Assembly (NCBI RefSeq): GCF_002902985.1
Contig: NZ_CP026167.1
Span: 2,914,001-2,978,000 of the forward strand
DNA length: 64,000 nt
Reading direction: 5' to 3'
Source of the DNA: Leclercia sp. LSNIH1
GTDB taxonomy: Bacteria > Pseudomonadota > Gammaproteobacteria > Enterobacterales > Enterobacteriaceae
Made by a program: the position numbers and the translations under genes. Of the stretch, positions 24,443-35,211 are shown one piece after another (positions within the stretch are counted from its first letter, which is position 1; each line of letters opens with the position of its first letter). The notes under the pieces were generated by a model, which was not told the DNA's origin, searched no databases, and worked only from the letters and a program-made list of their open reading frames with translations.

Positions 24443-25801
24443 ATGAGTAGATTTATTGCTGCGCTTGAAAAGGTACTCCTTCCTTTTGCAGTTAAAATAG
24501 GAAAGCAACCGCATGTCAACGCCATTAAAAACGGTTTTATTAAAGTAATGCCGTTAACACTGGCCGGGGCCATGTTCGTTTTAATTAACAACGTTTTTCT
24601 TAGCTTCGGTGATGGTTCATTTTTCTATTCATTAGGCGTGCGTTTAGATCCCTCAACTATTGAAACATTAAATGGTTTCAAGGCCATCGGCGGCAATGTG
24701 TACAACGGTACGCTGGGTATTATGTCGCTGATGGCACCTTTCTTTATCGGGATGGCGCTGGCAGAAGAGCGTAAAGTCGACTCACTGGCCGCCGGTTTAT
24801 TATCTGTCGCTGCGTTTATGACCGTCACCCCTTACAGCGTGGGCGAAGCCTACGCAGTGGGCGCCAACTGGCTGGGCGGGGCAAACATCATCTCCGGCAT
24901 TGTGATCGGTCTGGTGGTGGCGGAGATGTTCACCTTTATTATTCGACGCAACTGGGTGATTCGCTTACCGGACAGCGTTCCGGCATCGGTATCGCGCTCG
25001 TTCTCGGCGCTGATCCCCGGCTTCATTATTCTCTCCATCATGGGGACTATCGCCTGGGCGCTCTCACACTGGGGCACCAACTTCCACCAGATCATCATGG
25101 ACACCATCTCCACACCGCTGGCATCCATGGGAGGCGTGGTAGGCTGGGCTTACGTGATTTTCACCTCCCTGCTTTGGTTCTTCGGTGTTCACGGCTCTCT
25201 GGCGCTGGCTGCGCTGGACAGCGGCATCATGACCCCATGGGCGCTGGAAAACGTGGCGCTCTACCAGCAGTACGGCTCCGTTGACGCAGCGCTGGCGGCC
25301 GGTAAAACCTTCCACGTGTGGGCGAAACCGATGCTGGACTCCTACATCTTCCTGGGCGGTACCGGGGCAACGCTGGGCCTGATCATCGCGGTATTTATCA
25401 CCTCCCGTCGTGCGGATCATCGTCAGGTGGCGAAGCTGGCCCTGCCGTCAGGCATCTTCCAGATTAACGAGCCCATCCTGTTCGGTCTGCCGATTATCAT
25501 GAACCCGGTGATGTTTATTCCGTTCGTCCTGGTGCAGCCGCTGCTGGCGGCCATTACCCTGACGGCTTACTACCTGGGCATCATCCCGCCGGTCACTAAC
25601 ATTGCACCGTGGACCATGCCAGCCGGTCTGGGCGCCTTCTTCAACACCAACGGCAGCGTAGCGGCCTTCCTGTTGGCGATATTTAACCTGGGTGTGGCAA
25701 CCCTGCTCTATATGCCATTCGTTGCCATCGCCAATAAAGCCCAGACCACCATTGATGAAGAAGAGAGCGAAGAGGATATCGCCCTCGCACTGAAATTCTG
25801 A
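24443..25801 (+). CDS. chbC: Chitobiose PTS enzyme IIC (permease)
   Basis: The membrane channel of the lactose/cellobiose-family PTS for N,N'-diacetylchitobiose and related disaccharides. The 452-residue protein has about ten hydrophobic helices and the [17 protein letters not shown] motif that binds substrate. The start at 24443 ([20 protein letters not shown]) agrees with K-12; an ATG at 24419 lies in the hairpin and is less likely. The tail is acidic ([10 protein letters not shown]). Confidence 0.97.
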   Translation: MSRFIAALEKVLLPFAVKIGKQPHVNAIKNGFIKVMPLTLAGAMFVLINNVFLSFGDGSFFYSLGVRLDPSTIETLNGFKAIGGNVYNGTLGIMSLMAPFFIGMALAEERKVDSLAAGLLSVAAFMTVTPYSVGEAYAVGANWLGGANIISGIVIGLVVAEMFTFIIRRNWVIRLPDSVPASVSRSFSALIPGFIILSIMGTIAWALSHWGTNFHQIIMDTISTPLASMGGVVGWAYVIFTSLLWFFGVHGSLALAALDSGIMTPWALENVALYQQYGSVDAALAAGKTFHVWAKPMLDSYIFLGGTGATLGLIIAVFITSRRADHRQVAKLALPSGIFQINEPILFGLPIIMNPVMFIPFVLVQPLLAAITLTAYYLGIIPPVTNIAPWTMPAGLGAFFNTNGSVAAFLLAIFNLGVATLLYMPFVAIANKAQTTIDEEESEEDIALALKF

Positions 25802-25808
25802 TGTCGTA

Positions 25809-25830
25809 TGACGCGGGGCGACCCGCGTCA
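25809..25830 (+). repeat. Intercistronic hairpin chbC-chbA with GNRA tetraloop
   Basis: TGACGCGGG and CCCGCGTCA form a perfect 9-bp stem closed by a GCGA tetraloop (25818-25821). It sits just before the chbA ribosome site (CAGGAG at 25834-25839). A stable stem like this could set relative levels of chbC and chbA. Confidence 0.7.
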
Positions 25831-25846
25831 CTACAGGAGAGAAAAC

Positions 25847-26200
25847 ATGTTTGATTTAGAGAATGTAGTTGCAGAAGCGGAAGAGGTCGCAGAGAACGAT
25901 CTTGAAGAAGTGGTGATGGGGCTTATCATCAACTCCGGTCAGGCGCGCAGCCTGGCGTACGCGGCGCTGAAAAAAGCCAAGCAGGGCGATTTCGACACCG
26001 CGAAAGAGATGATGGCCCAGTCGCGCACCGCGCTCAATGAAGCGCACCTGGTGCAAACAAAACTGATCGAAAGCGATCAGGGTGAAGGTAAAATGAAGGT
26101 CAGCCTGGTGCTGGTACATGCTCAGGACCATCTGATGACCTCCATGCTGGCGCGTGAGCTGGTGGCGGAACTCATCGAACTTCACGAGAAAATGCAGTAG
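25847..26200 (+). CDS. chbA: Chitobiose PTS enzyme IIA
   Basis: Lactose-family IIA protein that receives phosphate from HPr on His91, in SLVLVHAQDHLM, and passes it to ChbB. The trimeric helical fold is indicated by the conserved EEVVMGLIINSGQARSLAY segment. The start at 25847 gives 117 residues with CAGGAGAG upstream; a frame from 25808 runs through the hairpin and is not credible. Confidence 0.96.
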   Translation: MFDLENVVAEAEEVAENDLEEVVMGLIINSGQARSLAYAALKKAKQGDFDTAKEMMAQSRTALNEAHLVQTKLIESDQGEGKMKVSLVLVHAQDHLMTSMLARELVAELIELHEKMQ

Positions 26201-26228
26201 ATCAGACTGATAGCAGGAGGTCAGCGCC

Positions 26229-27047
26229 ATGGAAATCACTACCGCCCGGGAACAACAGCTGTTTAATGGTAAAAATTTTCATGTGTTTATCTACAACAAG
26301 GTGGAGAGCATCAGCGGTCTGCATCAGCATGACTACTATGAGTTCACCATCGTGCTGACCGGCCGCTATTTCCAGGAGATCAACGGCAAGCGGGTGCTGC
26401 TGGAGCGTGGGGATTTTGTTTTTATCCCGATGGGTTCTCACCATCAGAGCTTTTACGATTTTGGTGCCACGCGCATTCTCAACGTCGGCATCAGTAAACG
26501 CTTCTTCGAAACCCACTACTCGCCGCTGCTGCCGTTCTGCTTTGTTGCATCGCAGGTTTATCACGTTAAAAGTGAATTCCTGAACTGGATCGATACCGTT
26601 ATTGCCTCACTCAACTTCCGCGACAATGAATTCGATGAATTTATTGAAACGGTGACCTTTTACGTCGTCAATCGGCTACGCCATTATCGCGAAGAGCAGC
26701 AGGCAACCGACGATATTCCGCAATGGCTGCGCACGACCGTTGAAATGATGCATGACAAGCTGCGTTTTGGTGAAAACGCGCTGGAAAATATGGTGGCGCT
26801 GTCGGGAAAATCCCAGGAATACCTGACCCGTGCCACCCAGCGTTATTACCAGAAAACGCCGATGCAGATTATTAATGAAATACGGATCAATTTCGCCAGA
26901 AAACAGCTGGAAATCACCAACTATTCGGTGACGGATATTGCTTACGAATCCGGTTATAGCAGTCCGAGTCTGTTTATTAAAACCTTTAAGAAATTGACCT
27001 CATTTACCCCTAACAGCTACCGGAAAAACCTCACAGTTATTAATTAA
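26229..27047 (+). CDS. chbR: AraC-family dual regulator ChbR
   Basis: Represses the chb operon without substrate and activates it with chitobiose derivatives in E. coli. The 272-residue protein has an N-terminal cupin-like sensor ([20 protein letters not shown]) and a C-terminal double helix-turn-helix AraC domain (from about residue 170; [20 protein letters not shown]). GGAGG precedes the ATG. It sits inside the operon, as in K-12. Confidence 0.96.
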   Translation: MEITTAREQQLFNGKNFHVFIYNKVESISGLHQHDYYEFTIVLTGRYFQEINGKRVLLERGDFVFIPMGSHHQSFYDFGATRILNVGISKRFFETHYSPLLPFCFVASQVYHVKSEFLNWIDTVIASLNFRDNEFDEFIETVTFYVVNRLRHYREEQQATDDIPQWLRTTVEMMHDKLRFGENALENMVALSGKSQEYLTRATQRYYQKTPMQIINEIRINFARKQLEITNYSVTDIAYESGYSSPSLFIKTFKKLTSFTPNSYRKNLTVIN

Positions 27048-27050
27048 CGT

Positions 27051-27069
27051 CCGGCGGGTTTACCGCCGG
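27051..27069 (+). repeat. Intercistronic hairpin chbR-chbF
   Basis: CCGGCGG and CCGCCGG form a 7-bp stem with a 5-base loop, just after the chbR stop. There is no T-run, so it is more likely an mRNA stability element than a terminator. Confidence 0.6.
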
Positions 27070-27149
27070 GAATATCGATTAACAGGCTTGCCCAATATAA
27101 ATGGGACGGGATCGCTATACTTAAAAAGCGGATCTCCAGGGAGAATATT

Positions 27150-28505
27150 ATGCAAAAGAAACTTAAAGTAGTGACCATCGGCGGCGGAAGCAGCTACACC
27201 CCGGAATTACTGGAAGGCTTCCTTAAGCGTTATCATGAACTGCCGGTCAGCGAATTGTGGCTGGTTGACGTGGCCGAGGGCCAGGAGAAGCTCGATATTA
27301 TTTTCGACCTGTGCCAGCGTATGGTGAAAAAAGCGGGTGTGCCGATGACCGTGCATAAAACCCTCGACCGTCGTCAGGCGCTGAAAGATGCCGATTTCGT
27401 GACGACGCAGCTGCGTGTCGGCCAGCTGAAAGCGCGCGAGCTGGATGAGCGTATCCCGCTGAGCTACGGCTATCTGGGCCAGGAGACCAACGGTGCAGGC
27501 GGCCTGTTCAAAGGGCTGCGCACCATTCCGGTGGTGTTCGACATCATTAAAGATGTACAGGAGATCTGCCCCCAGGCATGGGTGATTAACTTCACCAACC
27601 CGGCCGGGATGGTCACCGAAGCGGTCTATCGCCATACCGGGTTCAAACGCTTCATTGGGGTCTGCAATATTCCTATCGGCATGAAGATGTTTATTCACGA
27701 CGTGCTGGCCCTGACCGACAACGACGACCTCTCTATCGACCTGTTTGGCCTGAACCACATGGTCTTTATCAAGGATGTCCTGGTCAACGGCAAATCACGT
27801 TTCCCGGAGCTGCTGGATGGCGTTGCCAGCGGCACTCTGAAAGCAAGTTCGGTGAAGAACATCTTTGACCTGCCGTTTAGCGAAGGGCTGATCCGCTCCC
27901 TGAATCTGCTGCCATGCTCCTATCTGCTCTACTACTTCAAGCTGAAAGAGATGCTGGCGATCGAGATGGGCGAATACTACAAAGGCGGTGCCCGCGCGCA
28001 GGTGGTGCAGAAGGTGGAAAAACAGCTGTTCGAGCTCTATAAGAACCCGGATCTGGACGTGAAGCCGAAAGAGCTGGAGCAGCGCGGCGGAGCATACTAC
28101 TCCGATGCGGCCTGCGAAGTGATCAACGCTATCTACAACGACAAGCAGGCGGAACACTACGTCAACGTGCCGCACCACGGCCACATCGATAACATCCCGG
28201 CGGACTGGGCGGTGGAGATGACCTGCATCCTGGGCCGTGACGGGGCGAAGCCACATCCGCGACTGACCCATTTCGATGACAAAGTGATGGGCCTCATCCA
28301 CACCATCAAGGGCTTTGAAGTGGCGGCAAGCCAGGCGGCCATCAGCGGCGAGCTGAACGACGTGCTGCTGGCGCTGAACCTGAGCCCGCTGGTGCACTCC
28401 GATCGTGATGCCGAGAAGCTGGCGCGGGATCTGATCCTGGCCCATGAAAAATGGCTGCCGAACTTCGCCGCCACGATCGATAAACTGAAAAGCGAGCAGC
28501 ACTAA
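27150..28505 (+). CDS. chbF: 6-phospho-chitobiose hydrolase (GH4 6-phospho-beta-glucosidase)
   Basis: Family 4 glycosidase that hydrolyses the phosphorylated, mono-deacetylated disaccharide with NAD+ and a divalent metal. The 451-residue protein begins with the Rossmann motif [17 protein letters not shown]. Metal- and substrate-binding regions [12 protein letters not shown] and GVCNIPIGM (catalytic-site Cys) and LFGLNHMVF (His) are intact. It is followed by chbG after 11 bp. Confidence 0.97.
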   Translation: MQKKLKVVTIGGGSSYTPELLEGFLKRYHELPVSELWLVDVAEGQEKLDIIFDLCQRMVKKAGVPMTVHKTLDRRQALKDADFVTTQLRVGQLKARELDERIPLSYGYLGQETNGAGGLFKGLRTIPVVFDIIKDVQEICPQAWVINFTNPAGMVTEAVYRHTGFKRFIGVCNIPIGMKMFIHDVLALTDNDDLSIDLFGLNHMVFIKDVLVNGKSRFPELLDGVASGTLKASSVKNIFDLPFSEGLIRSLNLLPCSYLLYYFKLKEMLAIEMGEYYKGGARAQVVQKVEKQLFELYKNPDLDVKPKELEQRGGAYYSDAACEVINAIYNDKQAEHYVNVPHHGHIDNIPADWAVEMTCILGRDGAKPHPRLTHFDDKVMGLIHTIKGFEVAASQAAISGELNDVLLALNLSPLVHSDRDAEKLARDLILAHEKWLPNFAATIDKLKSEQH

Positions 28506-28516
28506 GAGGGATCGCT

Positions 28517-29275
28517 ATGGAATATCTGCTGATCGTCAATGCCGATGATTTTGGCCTCTCAAAAGGGCAGAACTACGGCATCGTGGAAGCCTGTCGGCAC
28601 GGCGTGGTGACCTCCACCACCGCGATGGTGAACGGTGAAGCCATTGAGCACGCCGCGGCGCTCAGCCGGGATCTGCCCGATCTGGGCGTGGGCATGCACT
28701 TTGTTCTGACCCTTGGTATGCCGCTGACCGCTATGCCAGGGCTGACCCGGGAGGGGGTGTTGGGCAAATGGATCTGGGAGAGGGCAGAGGAGGGGACGTT
28801 ACCCCTGGAGGAGATCGCCCGCGAACTGGACTGTCAGTTCAATCGCTTCGTCGATCTCTTCGGGCGCGAACCGACCCATATCGACAGCCATCATCACGTG
28901 CATATGATCCCGGCCATCTTCCCGCTGGTGGCCGAGTTTGCCCGCCGCAAAGGGGTGGCGCTGCGTGTGGATCGTCAGGCCGACATGCCCGGCGAAATGG
29001 GGGGCGATCTGCCGCCCACGACGGACGGTTTCAGTAGCGCATTTTATGGCGATGAAATCAGTGAAGCGCTGTTTTTAAGCGTACTGGACAGGTCCGTACA
29101 GCAGGGAGAGCGGTCGCTGGAGGTGATGGCGCATCCGGCCTTTATCGACAATACGATCCGTAAAAGCGCTTACTGCTGGCCACGACTGACGGAGATGGAG
29201 GTGCTGACCTCGACGTCGCTGAAGTATGTGATTGCCGAACGCGGGTATCGTCTGGGAACGTTCGGGGATCTGTGA
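28517..29275 (+). CDS. chbG: Chito-oligosaccharide deacetylase ChbG
   Basis: YdjC-family metal-dependent deacetylase that removes one acetyl group from chitobiose-6-phosphate, needed for induction and for hydrolysis by ChbF. The metal site is seen in [12 protein letters not shown] near the N-terminus and in [12 protein letters not shown] near residue 120. The 252-residue protein is full length and is last in the operon; a REP cluster follows it. Confidence 0.96.
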   Translation: MEYLLIVNADDFGLSKGQNYGIVEACRHGVVTSTTAMVNGEAIEHAAALSRDLPDLGVGMHFVLTLGMPLTAMPGLTREGVLGKWIWERAEEGTLPLEEIARELDCQFNRFVDLFGREPTHIDSHHHVHMIPAIFPLVAEFARRKGVALRVDRQADMPGEMGGDLPPTTDGFSSAFYGDEISEALFLSVLDRSVQQGERSLEVMAHPAFIDNTIRKSAYCWPRLTEMEVLTSTSLKYVIAERGYRLGTFGDL

Positions 29276-29281
29276 GGAAAT

Positions 29282-29400
29282 GCCGGGTGGCGGCTTCGCC
29301 TTACCCGGCCTACAACTTCAATGGAACCTTGCGCCGGGTTTTATCCGGTTAGCAAATTACACGGAACCGTAGACCGGGTAAGCGCAAGCGCCACCCGGCT
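29282..29400. repeat. REP cluster (BIME-like) between chbG and katE
   Basis: Outer inverted units at 29282-29313 and 29369-29399 carry the GGGTGGCG/CGCCACCC core, with a partial copy between. They lie between the convergent ends of chbG and katE, and the right unit ends at a T-run that may terminate the chb transcript. Confidence 0.8.
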
Positions 29401-29403
29401 TTT

Positions 29404-31662
29404 TTACGCAGGTATTTGGTCAATCTTACTGCTGCGCGACCATACCCGGTGCGCCGCCATCAGCAACGTCAGTTCATCCATAAATGTACCCGCAGCCGTA
29501 TCGCCTTCGACGATACCCTCTTCGCCCTGATCTGCCACCTTCAGCAGCGGCTTAAACTGACGGGCATCGCCAGCCAGCGCAATCGGCTTGAGATGCTTGT
29601 ACGCTTCCAGAAGATAATAAGCAGCGTCGCCGTTATTCAGCAGGCTCTGAATATCGCCGCACGGCACGACGACCGCATCGACGGTCAACGACGGTGAACC
29701 GGCGAAGGTGGCCGCCACTGGCAGTACCGAGCCGTCATCGGCGGTGACTTCACCCATGCGCGAATAGAGCAGTTTGGCATGGACGCCTTTGGCCTTGAGC
29801 GCCTGGAGCACCGCCAGCACGTCGCTGGCCCGTGGAGTATCGTTCAGCAATACCGCCACCACACGGCCTTTGATATCGCCGCCAGGAACTGCATACAGGC
29901 TGAGGGAGGGATCCTTTTGTACGCCGTTCACATCCTGCGGCGGAGCCAGGTTACGCTGCTCGTCGGTAAGGGTGATGCCCAGATTGTCCGCCACCTTCTG
30001 GGCCAGCGTGATATCAATATGGGCCAGCTGATCGACCACCCGCTCGCGGATATAGGCCCGCACCACTTTGCTCAGCTCAAAGCTGAAGGCGCCCACGATA
30101 TGATCCTGCTCAACGGGCGTCTGGCTCTGCCAGAACAGGCGCGGATGGGCATAGTATTCACCGAAAGAGGGGCTACGCTCGCGGATCTTCGATCCCTCCA
30201 CGCGCTCCTGATAGGACTCGAATCCGCCCCGTTTTGGCCCCGGCGGCGTTTCGCGCGGCCAGTTGTCGTTGATCGAGTTTGGCTCGTAGTTCGCCGGATT
30301 GGTGTCGATCTCCATGCGGTGCATCCCGTCCCGCTGGAAATTATGGTACGGGCAGGTTGGTCGGTTGATTGGGATCTCGTGGAAGTTAGGCCCGCCCAGA
30401 CGACTGATTTGCGTATCGGTATAGGAGAACAGACGACCCTGCAGTAATGGGTCGTTGGTGAAGTCCATCCCGGGGACAATATGCCCTGGGTGGAACGCGG
30501 CCTGCTCGTTTTCGGCAAAGAAGTTGTCCGGGTTACGATTGAGCACCATTTTGCCCACCAGCTGAACCGGCACCAGCTCTTCGGGAATGAGCTTGGTCGG
30601 ATCGAGGATATCAAAATCAAACTTGAACTCGTCCTCTTCCGGGATCAGCTGGAAACCGAGCTCAAATTCCGGGAAGTCGCCCGCTTCAATGGATTCCCAC
30701 AGATCGCGGCGATGGAAGTCTGGATCGCGCCCGGTGAGCTTTTGCGCCTCATCCCATACCAGAGAGGCTTTACCGGCGACCGGTTTCCAGTGGAAGCGCA
30801 CAAAGGTGGCTTTGCCTTCGGCGTTAATCAGCCGGAAGGTATGAATGCCAAAGCCCTCCATGGTGCGGTAGCTGCGCGGAATGCCGCGGTCGGACATCGC
30901 CCACATCACGTTATGCAGGGTTTCCGGCTGCAGCGACACGTAATCCCAGAAGGTATCGTGTGCGCTCTGGCCCTGGGGAATAGCCCAGTGAGGTTCCGGT
31001 TTTACGGCGTGAACAAAATCGGGGAACTTGTGTGCGTCCTGAATAAAGAAGATCGGTGTGTTGTTGCCCACCAGATCAAAAACGCCTTCATCAGTGTAAA
31101 ACTTGGTGGCGAAACCGCGAATATCGCGCACCGTGTCGGCGGAACCTGCCCCGCCCTGTACCGTGGAAAAGCGTACAAAAACCGGCGTGATTTTATCCGG
31201 ATCCGACAGGAAATCGGCTTTAGTAATCTCTTTCAGGCTTTTGTAAGGCTGGAAATAGCCATGTGCGGCGGAGCCGCGGGCGTGTACGATGCGCTCCGGG
31301 ATACGTTCATGGTCAAAGTGGGTGATCTTCTCCCGCAGGATAAAGTCTTCCAGCAGGGTGGGGCCGCGCGTACCGGCACGAAGGGAGTTCTGATCGTCAC
31401 TGATACGCACGCCCTGGTTGGTGGTCAACGGGAAGTTTTCCCCCCCTTTGCGAACCCCCTCCAGCGCATTCAGTTTCTGGTTGCCGGTATCAGGTGCCTT
31501 CATGCTGCCGGGGGCCGTCGGCTCCTGGCCTGGCGGAGTAGGGACTGGACTTGCGCGGTGAGAACCGTCTGCCGGGGCCAGCGAGTCCATTCCGGGTTTC
31601 GCTTCGCTGGCATCGTGAAGCGGGGATTGTTCAGGTTTATGGGTCTTATCATTTTGCGACAT
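29404..31662 (-). CDS. katE: Catalase HPII (large-subunit, heme d)
   Basis: Decomposes hydrogen peroxide in stationary phase. The 752-residue large-subunit catalase has a disordered Pro/Ser-rich N-terminus, then the heme domain with the distal histidine in [12 protein letters not shown] (His127), the [15 protein letters not shown] segment, and the proximal tyrosine in [17 protein letters not shown]-terminal flavodoxin-like (DJ-1/PfpI-type) domain follows from about residue 600 ([13 protein letters not shown]). The start at 31662 (MSQNDKTH) has AAAAGGAG upstream; an ATG at 31710 is poorly placed. Confidence 0.97.
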   Translation of the reverse strand: MSQNDKTHKPEQSPLHDASEAKPGMDSLAPADGSHRASPVPTPPGQEPTAPGSMKAPDTGNQKLNALEGVRKGGENFPLTTNQGVRISDDQNSLRAGTRGPTLLEDFILREKITHFDHERIPERIVHARGSAAHGYFQPYKSLKEITKADFLSDPDKITPVFVRFSTVQGGAGSADTVRDIRGFATKFYTDEGVFDLVGNNTPIFFIQDAHKFPDFVHAVKPEPHWAIPQGQSAHDTFWDYVSLQPETLHNVMWAMSDRGIPRSYRTMEGFGIHTFRLINAEGKATFVRFHWKPVAGKASLVWDEAQKLTGRDPDFHRRDLWESIEAGDFPEFELGFQLIPEEDEFKFDFDILDPTKLIPEELVPVQLVGKMVLNRNPDNFFAENEQAAFHPGHIVPGMDFTNDPLLQGRLFSYTDTQISRLGGPNFHEIPINRPTCPYHNFQRDGMHRMEIDTNPANYEPNSINDNWPRETPPGPKRGGFESYQERVEGSKIRERSPSFGEYYAHPRLFWQSQTPVEQDHIVGAFSFELSKVVRAYIRERVVDQLAHIDITLAQKVADNLGITLTDEQRNLAPPQDVNGVQKDPSLSLYAVPGGDIKGRVVAVLLNDTPRASDVLAVLQALKAKGVHAKLLYSRMGEVTADDGSVLPVAATFAGSPSLTVDAVVVPCGDIQSLLNNGDAAYYLLEAYKHLKPIALAGDARQFKPLLKVADQGEEGIVEGDTAAGTFMDELTLLMAAHRVWSRSSKIDQIPA

Positions 31663-31872
31663 TGCACTCGTCTCCTTTTCATTGCTGAAATGCGGCCGTT
31701 TTTGCGTCAAAACTCAATAACTATAGAACATTACGGGTTATAAACCGGGTGAAAGGCCGATCTAAGGTCAGAGCTTATGTTGCATAAGACACGTGAGGCG
31801 CGACGCAGGAGGGGCAATCGGCTATGATAAGAATTTGCTGATTTTTATGTATGTTTAGTGAAACTGCTGCTT

Positions 31873-32112
31873 ATGAAACCTCTTCGCCAACAAAACCGCC
31901 CTGTGATCAGTTACCAGCCTCGCGTTGAACCTGCGCCGCCAGAACATGCCACCAAAATGGATGGCTTTCGTGACGTCTGGCTGTTACGCGGCAAATATGT
32001 GGCCTTTGTGCTGATCGGGGAGCGTTTTCGTCGTTCTCCAGCTTTTACCGTACCGGAATCAGCCCAGCGCTGGGCGCTACAGGTCCGTCAGGATGAAGAG
32101 GTTGAGGATTAA
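31873..32112 (+). CDS. cedA: Cell division activator CedA
   Basis: A small DNA- and RNA-polymerase-associated protein whose K-12 homologue relieves division inhibition caused by DnaA overreplication. The start at 31873 gives MKPLRQQNRPVISYQPR and 79 residues, one less than K-12. A GTG at 31858 would add five residues. The ribosome site is weak for both. The core WLLRGKYVAFVLIGERFRRSPAFTVPESAQRW is strongly conserved. Confidence 0.92.
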   Translation: MKPLRQQNRPVISYQPRVEPAPPEHATKMDGFRDVWLLRGKYVAFVLIGERFRRSPAFTVPESAQRWALQVRQDEEVED

Positions 32113-32119
32113 CAGAGAT

Positions 32120-32157
32120 AAAAAAACCGCCGTCATTACGGAAGGCGGTTTTTTTTA
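32120..32157. terminator. Bidirectional terminator cedA/tcyP
   Basis: ACCGCC and GGCGGT arms are flanked by A-run and T-run on either side (32120-32157), so it can work in both directions between the convergent genes cedA and tcyP. Confidence 0.85.
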
Positions 32158-32170
32158 ACTCAGAAGGCGA

Positions 32171-33562
32171 TTAACGGTGCGCGAGCTCCGCGTCATCTTC
32201 ACTTGCCAGGATAGTTTTGTCGGTCTGCTTCAGCCACTGGCTGGTCAGCGTCCCGGCGGTCATGGAGCCGCTGACGTTCAGTGCGGTACGCCCCATGTCG
32301 ATCAATGGTTCAACGGAGATCAGCAGAGCCACCAGCGTTACCGGGAGACCCATCGCAGGCAGAACAATCAGTGCCGCGAAGGTTGCGCCGCCGCCCACAC
32401 CGGCCACACCGGCAGAGCTCACGGTGACAATCCCCACCAGGGTCGCAATCCATACCGGATCCAGCGGGTTAATCCCAACCGTTGGGGCAACCATCACCGC
32501 CAGCATGGCAGGGTAGAGACCCGCACAACCGTTCTGGCCAATCGTTGCACCGAAGGAGGCAGAGAAGCTGGCAATCGATTCCGGCACGCCCAGACGACGG
32601 GTCTGCGCTTCCACGTTCAGTGGAATGGAGGCGGCGCTGGAGCGGCTGGTAAAGGCGAAGGTCAGTACCGGCCACACTTTGCGGAAGTATTTCAGCGGGC
32701 TGACGCCGTTTACGCTGAGCAGAATGGCGTGAACCACAAACATAATGCCCAGACCGAGATACGAGGCCACCACGAAACTACCCAGCTTAATGATGTCCTG
32801 GAGGTTCGAGCCCGCAACCACTTTGGTCATCAGCGCCAGAACGCCATACGGGGTCAGCTGCATCACCAGACGCACCAGCTTCATCACCCAGCTCTGCAGG
32901 GTATCGATGGCGGTCAGTACGCGCTGGCCTTTCGGCGCATCATCTTTCAGCAGCTTCAGGGCAGCTACGCCCAGGAAGGCGGCAAAAATTACCACGCTGA
33001 TGATAGACGTCGGGTTGGCACCGGTCAGATCGGCAAACGGGTTTTTCGGGATAAAGGAGAGCAGCATCTGCGGAACGGTGAGATCCGCCACTTTACCCGC
33101 ATAGTTGGTCTCGATGGCGGTCAGGCGCGCGGTCTCCGCGGTGCCCTGCACCAGGCCTTCTGCCGTCAGGCCAAACAGGTTGGTGACCAGCACACCGACC
33201 AGCGCCGCGATAAGCGTAGTAAACAGCAGCGTACCGATGGTCAGAAAGCTGATTTTCCCCAGCTGGGAGGCGTTATGCAGACGGGCAACCGCGCTCAGAA
33301 TAGAGGCGAAGACCAGCGGCATGACGATCATCTGCAGCAGCTGGACGTAGCCGTTGCCGACAATGTTAAACCACTGAATAGACTCTTTCAGTACCGGATT
33401 GCTGGAACCGTAAATGGCCTGCAGCGCCAGGCCAAAGACCACGCCCATGACCAGACCGACCAGCACTTTTTTAGCCAGGCTCCACTGTTTATGACGCGCC
33501 TGCGCCAGCAACAGCAGTAGGCCGACGAACACCATAATGTTCGCGATTAATGGAAAATTCAT
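32171..33562 (-). CDS. tcyP: L-cystine/cysteine:cation symporter TcyP
   Basis: Dicarboxylate/amino acid:cation symporter (DAACS) family protein of 463 residues with about eight helices plus re-entrant loops. The conserved motifs [17 protein letters not shown] (first hairpin loop) and [21 protein letters not shown] are present. K-12 TcyP (YdjN) takes up L-cystine and is controlled by CysB; no CysB site was assigned here. Confidence 0.95.
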   Translation of the reverse strand: MNFPLIANIMVFVGLLLLLAQARHKQWSLAKKVLVGLVMGVVFGLALQAIYGSSNPVLKESIQWFNIVGNGYVQLLQMIVMPLVFASILSAVARLHNASQLGKISFLTIGTLLFTTLIAALVGVLVTNLFGLTAEGLVQGTAETARLTAIETNYAGKVADLTVPQMLLSFIPKNPFADLTGANPTSIISVVIFAAFLGVAALKLLKDDAPKGQRVLTAIDTLQSWVMKLVRLVMQLTPYGVLALMTKVVAGSNLQDIIKLGSFVVASYLGLGIMFVVHAILLSVNGVSPLKYFRKVWPVLTFAFTSRSSAASIPLNVEAQTRRLGVPESIASFSASFGATIGQNGCAGLYPAMLAVMVAPTVGINPLDPVWIATLVGIVTVSSAGVAGVGGGATFAALIVLPAMGLPVTLVALLISVEPLIDMGRTALNVSGSMTAGTLTSQWLKQTDKTILASEDDAELAHR

Positions 33563-33691
33563 CCCCGTTCTCCTGATTTAATATCAGATCGGTATCAGTC
33601 CGACCTTGTTGGCGCAAGGTTAGCAGAAGTGTGATCCAGTCGCTTATATCCAAATGGAATGGGTTATGCCAAAACGGTTAAGTTTGTCCAG

Positions 33692-34282
33692 TTACTGCTC
33701 ACTTTGCAGATGAATAAAGCGGTTGAACTGAAATTGCAGCGAATTGATCATGTGCGAAGACCAGCGCACGGCACCGTTTTCAGGCAGCGTCTGAGGCATC
33801 CAGACGGCCCAGGCAAACAGGGCCATGCACAGCGCACGCTCCAGCTGGTTACCTTTTTGCGGGCGGAGGATAGGCAAACGAAAACGCCAGCGGCAGGGCC
33901 AGAGGAGGGGAACCCCTGCCGGGGTGAGCATGTCGGCCAGGATATGGCTCAGGTAACCCAGCACCATTCCCTGAATGGCGTCTGCGGGGATAAGCCAGCT
34001 GTCGGGCACTTTTAAATAGAAGAGGGTCAGGGCGGCGAACACCGCCAGCAGGCTGTGGGTAAACCCACGATGGCCGCAGGCGCGGGCAATGGGTTTGGAG
34101 ATCCACTTCAGCCGCTGCCCGAGCAGCGACTTAGGATGATCGATATCCGGTAACAGGCAGGTCAAAACCGCCGATGGCACAATATGCCACCAGTCACCCT
34201 GCGCCAGCACCGGTGTAAGCTCAGCGTTCTTGGCAAACACTGCGCAGGCGAGAGAAAAAAGCAGATGACCTTCCGCCGTCAT
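33692..34282 (-). CDS. ydjM: YdjM, LexA-regulated inner-membrane metal-hydrolase-like protein
   Basis: A 196-residue membrane protein of the YdjM/DUF457 family. Conserved metal-type motifs are LLPDIDHPKS, HRGFTHSLLAV and SHILADMLTPAG. Biochemical function is unknown; in E. coli it is SOS-induced. The ATG at 34282 (MTAEGHLLFS) matches K-12; a GTG at 34294 would add four residues. Two LexA boxes lie directly upstream. Confidence 0.93.
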   Translation of the reverse strand: MTAEGHLLFSLACAVFAKNAELTPVLAQGDWWHIVPSAVLTCLLPDIDHPKSLLGQRLKWISKPIARACGHRGFTHSLLAVFAALTLFYLKVPDSWLIPADAIQGMVLGYLSHILADMLTPAGVPLLWPCRWRFRLPILRPQKGNQLERALCMALFAWAVWMPQTLPENGAVRWSSHMINSLQFQFNRFIHLQSEQ

Positions 34283-34296
34283 GATAAAACCCACTA

Positions 34297-34334
34297 AACT
34301 GTCGATGCATCCAGTATAGGGATTTTATACAGTA
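34297..34334 (-). promoter_or_regulatory. Tandem LexA boxes of ydjM
   Basis: Box 1 (34297-34316, AACTGTCGATGCATCCAGTA) has CTGT-N8-CCAG, one mismatch from the core. Box 2 (34315-34334) reads TACTGTATAAAATCCCTATA on the minus strand and has one clear half. They overlap by two bases. K-12 ydjM likewise has two SOS boxes, with similar sequences. Confidence 0.8.
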
Positions 34335-34374
34335 TACGGAAGTAGTGACGGTGTAACTCTTTGTCACAAAGCTG

Positions 34375-35136
34375 TTAACGCGCCAGCCAGCCACCATCGA
34401 CGGCAAGGGTATAACCGTTCACATAGTCCGAGGCGGAAGAGGCCAGAAATACCGCCGGACCCTGGAGATCGTCCGGCTTGCCCCAGCGACCCGCCGGAAT
34501 ACGGTCGAGGATCTCTTTGCTGCGCTGTTCGTCGTCGCGTAGCTGCTGGGTGTTGTTGGTCGCCATGTACCCCGGGGCGATGGCATTTACGTTAATACCA
34601 TGTTGTGCCCACTCGTTGGCTAGCAGCCGGGTGAGCCCCAGCACGCCGCTTTTTGACGCGGTATAAGAGGGAACGCGGATCCCCCCCTGGAAGGAGAGCA
34701 TGGAAGCGATATTGATAATTTTGCCCCCTTGCCCCTGGGCAATAAACTGGCGGGCCACGGCCTTAGAGAGGAAAAAGACCGACTTCAGGTTGAGGTTCAT
34801 CACCTCATCCCAGTCTTTCTCACTGAAGGTCAACGCATCTTCCCGGCGAATGGTTCCGGCGTTATTCACCAGGATATCGACCCGCCCCATGCCGGTCACC
34901 GCCTGTTCAACCAGACTTTCAATGGCATCCTGCTTGCTGAGGTCGGCCTGAATAGCCAGAAACCGGCGCCCCAGCGCTTTCACGCCTGCGGCGGTCTCTT
35001 CCGGAACGCGGCGATTGACGCTGACAATATCGCATCCAGCCTGGGCCAGACCCAGCGCCATGCCCTGGCCGAGGCCGGTATCACAGCCGGTAACGATGGC
35101 AACTTTTCCTGAAAGATTAAAGGCATCCAGTATCAT
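34375..35136 (-). CDS. kduD: 2-dehydro-3-deoxy-D-gluconate 5-dehydrogenase (KduD-type SDR)
   Basis: Short-chain dehydrogenase of 253 residues, very close to KduD, which interconverts 2,5-diketo-3-deoxygluconate and 2-keto-3-deoxygluconate in pectin/hexuronate breakdown. The cofactor motif is TGCDTGLGQG, the NNAG motif is at about residue 90, and the catalytic Ser, Tyr and Lys lie in IASMLSFQ and YTASKSG. It stands alone, without kduI, between ydjM and hxpB; in K-12 kduD is elsewhere beside kduI. A KdgR-type operator lies 76 bp upstream of the start. Confidence 0.9.
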   Translation of the reverse strand: MILDAFNLSGKVAIVTGCDTGLGQGMALGLAQAGCDIVSVNRRVPEETAAGVKALGRRFLAIQADLSKQDAIESLVEQAVTGMGRVDILVNNAGTIRREDALTFSEKDWDEVMNLNLKSVFFLSKAVARQFIAQGQGGKIINIASMLSFQGGIRVPSYTASKSGVLGLTRLLANEWAQHGINVNAIAPGYMATNNTQQLRDDEQRSKEILDRIPAGRWGKPDDLQGPAVFLASSASDYVNGYTLAVDGGWLAR

Positions 35137-35211
35137 ACAGACCTCAGTGTGTAGGGGGGTATAGTTGTTCTGAGGTAAGCATAGAATCAGCTATCAGGAA
35201 GATCAAATTAA

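Noticed and set aside
32177..33520. A 447-codon open frame opposite tcyP
   Set aside because: Gln/His/Arg-rich antisense of a membrane protein; no domain and no start signals.
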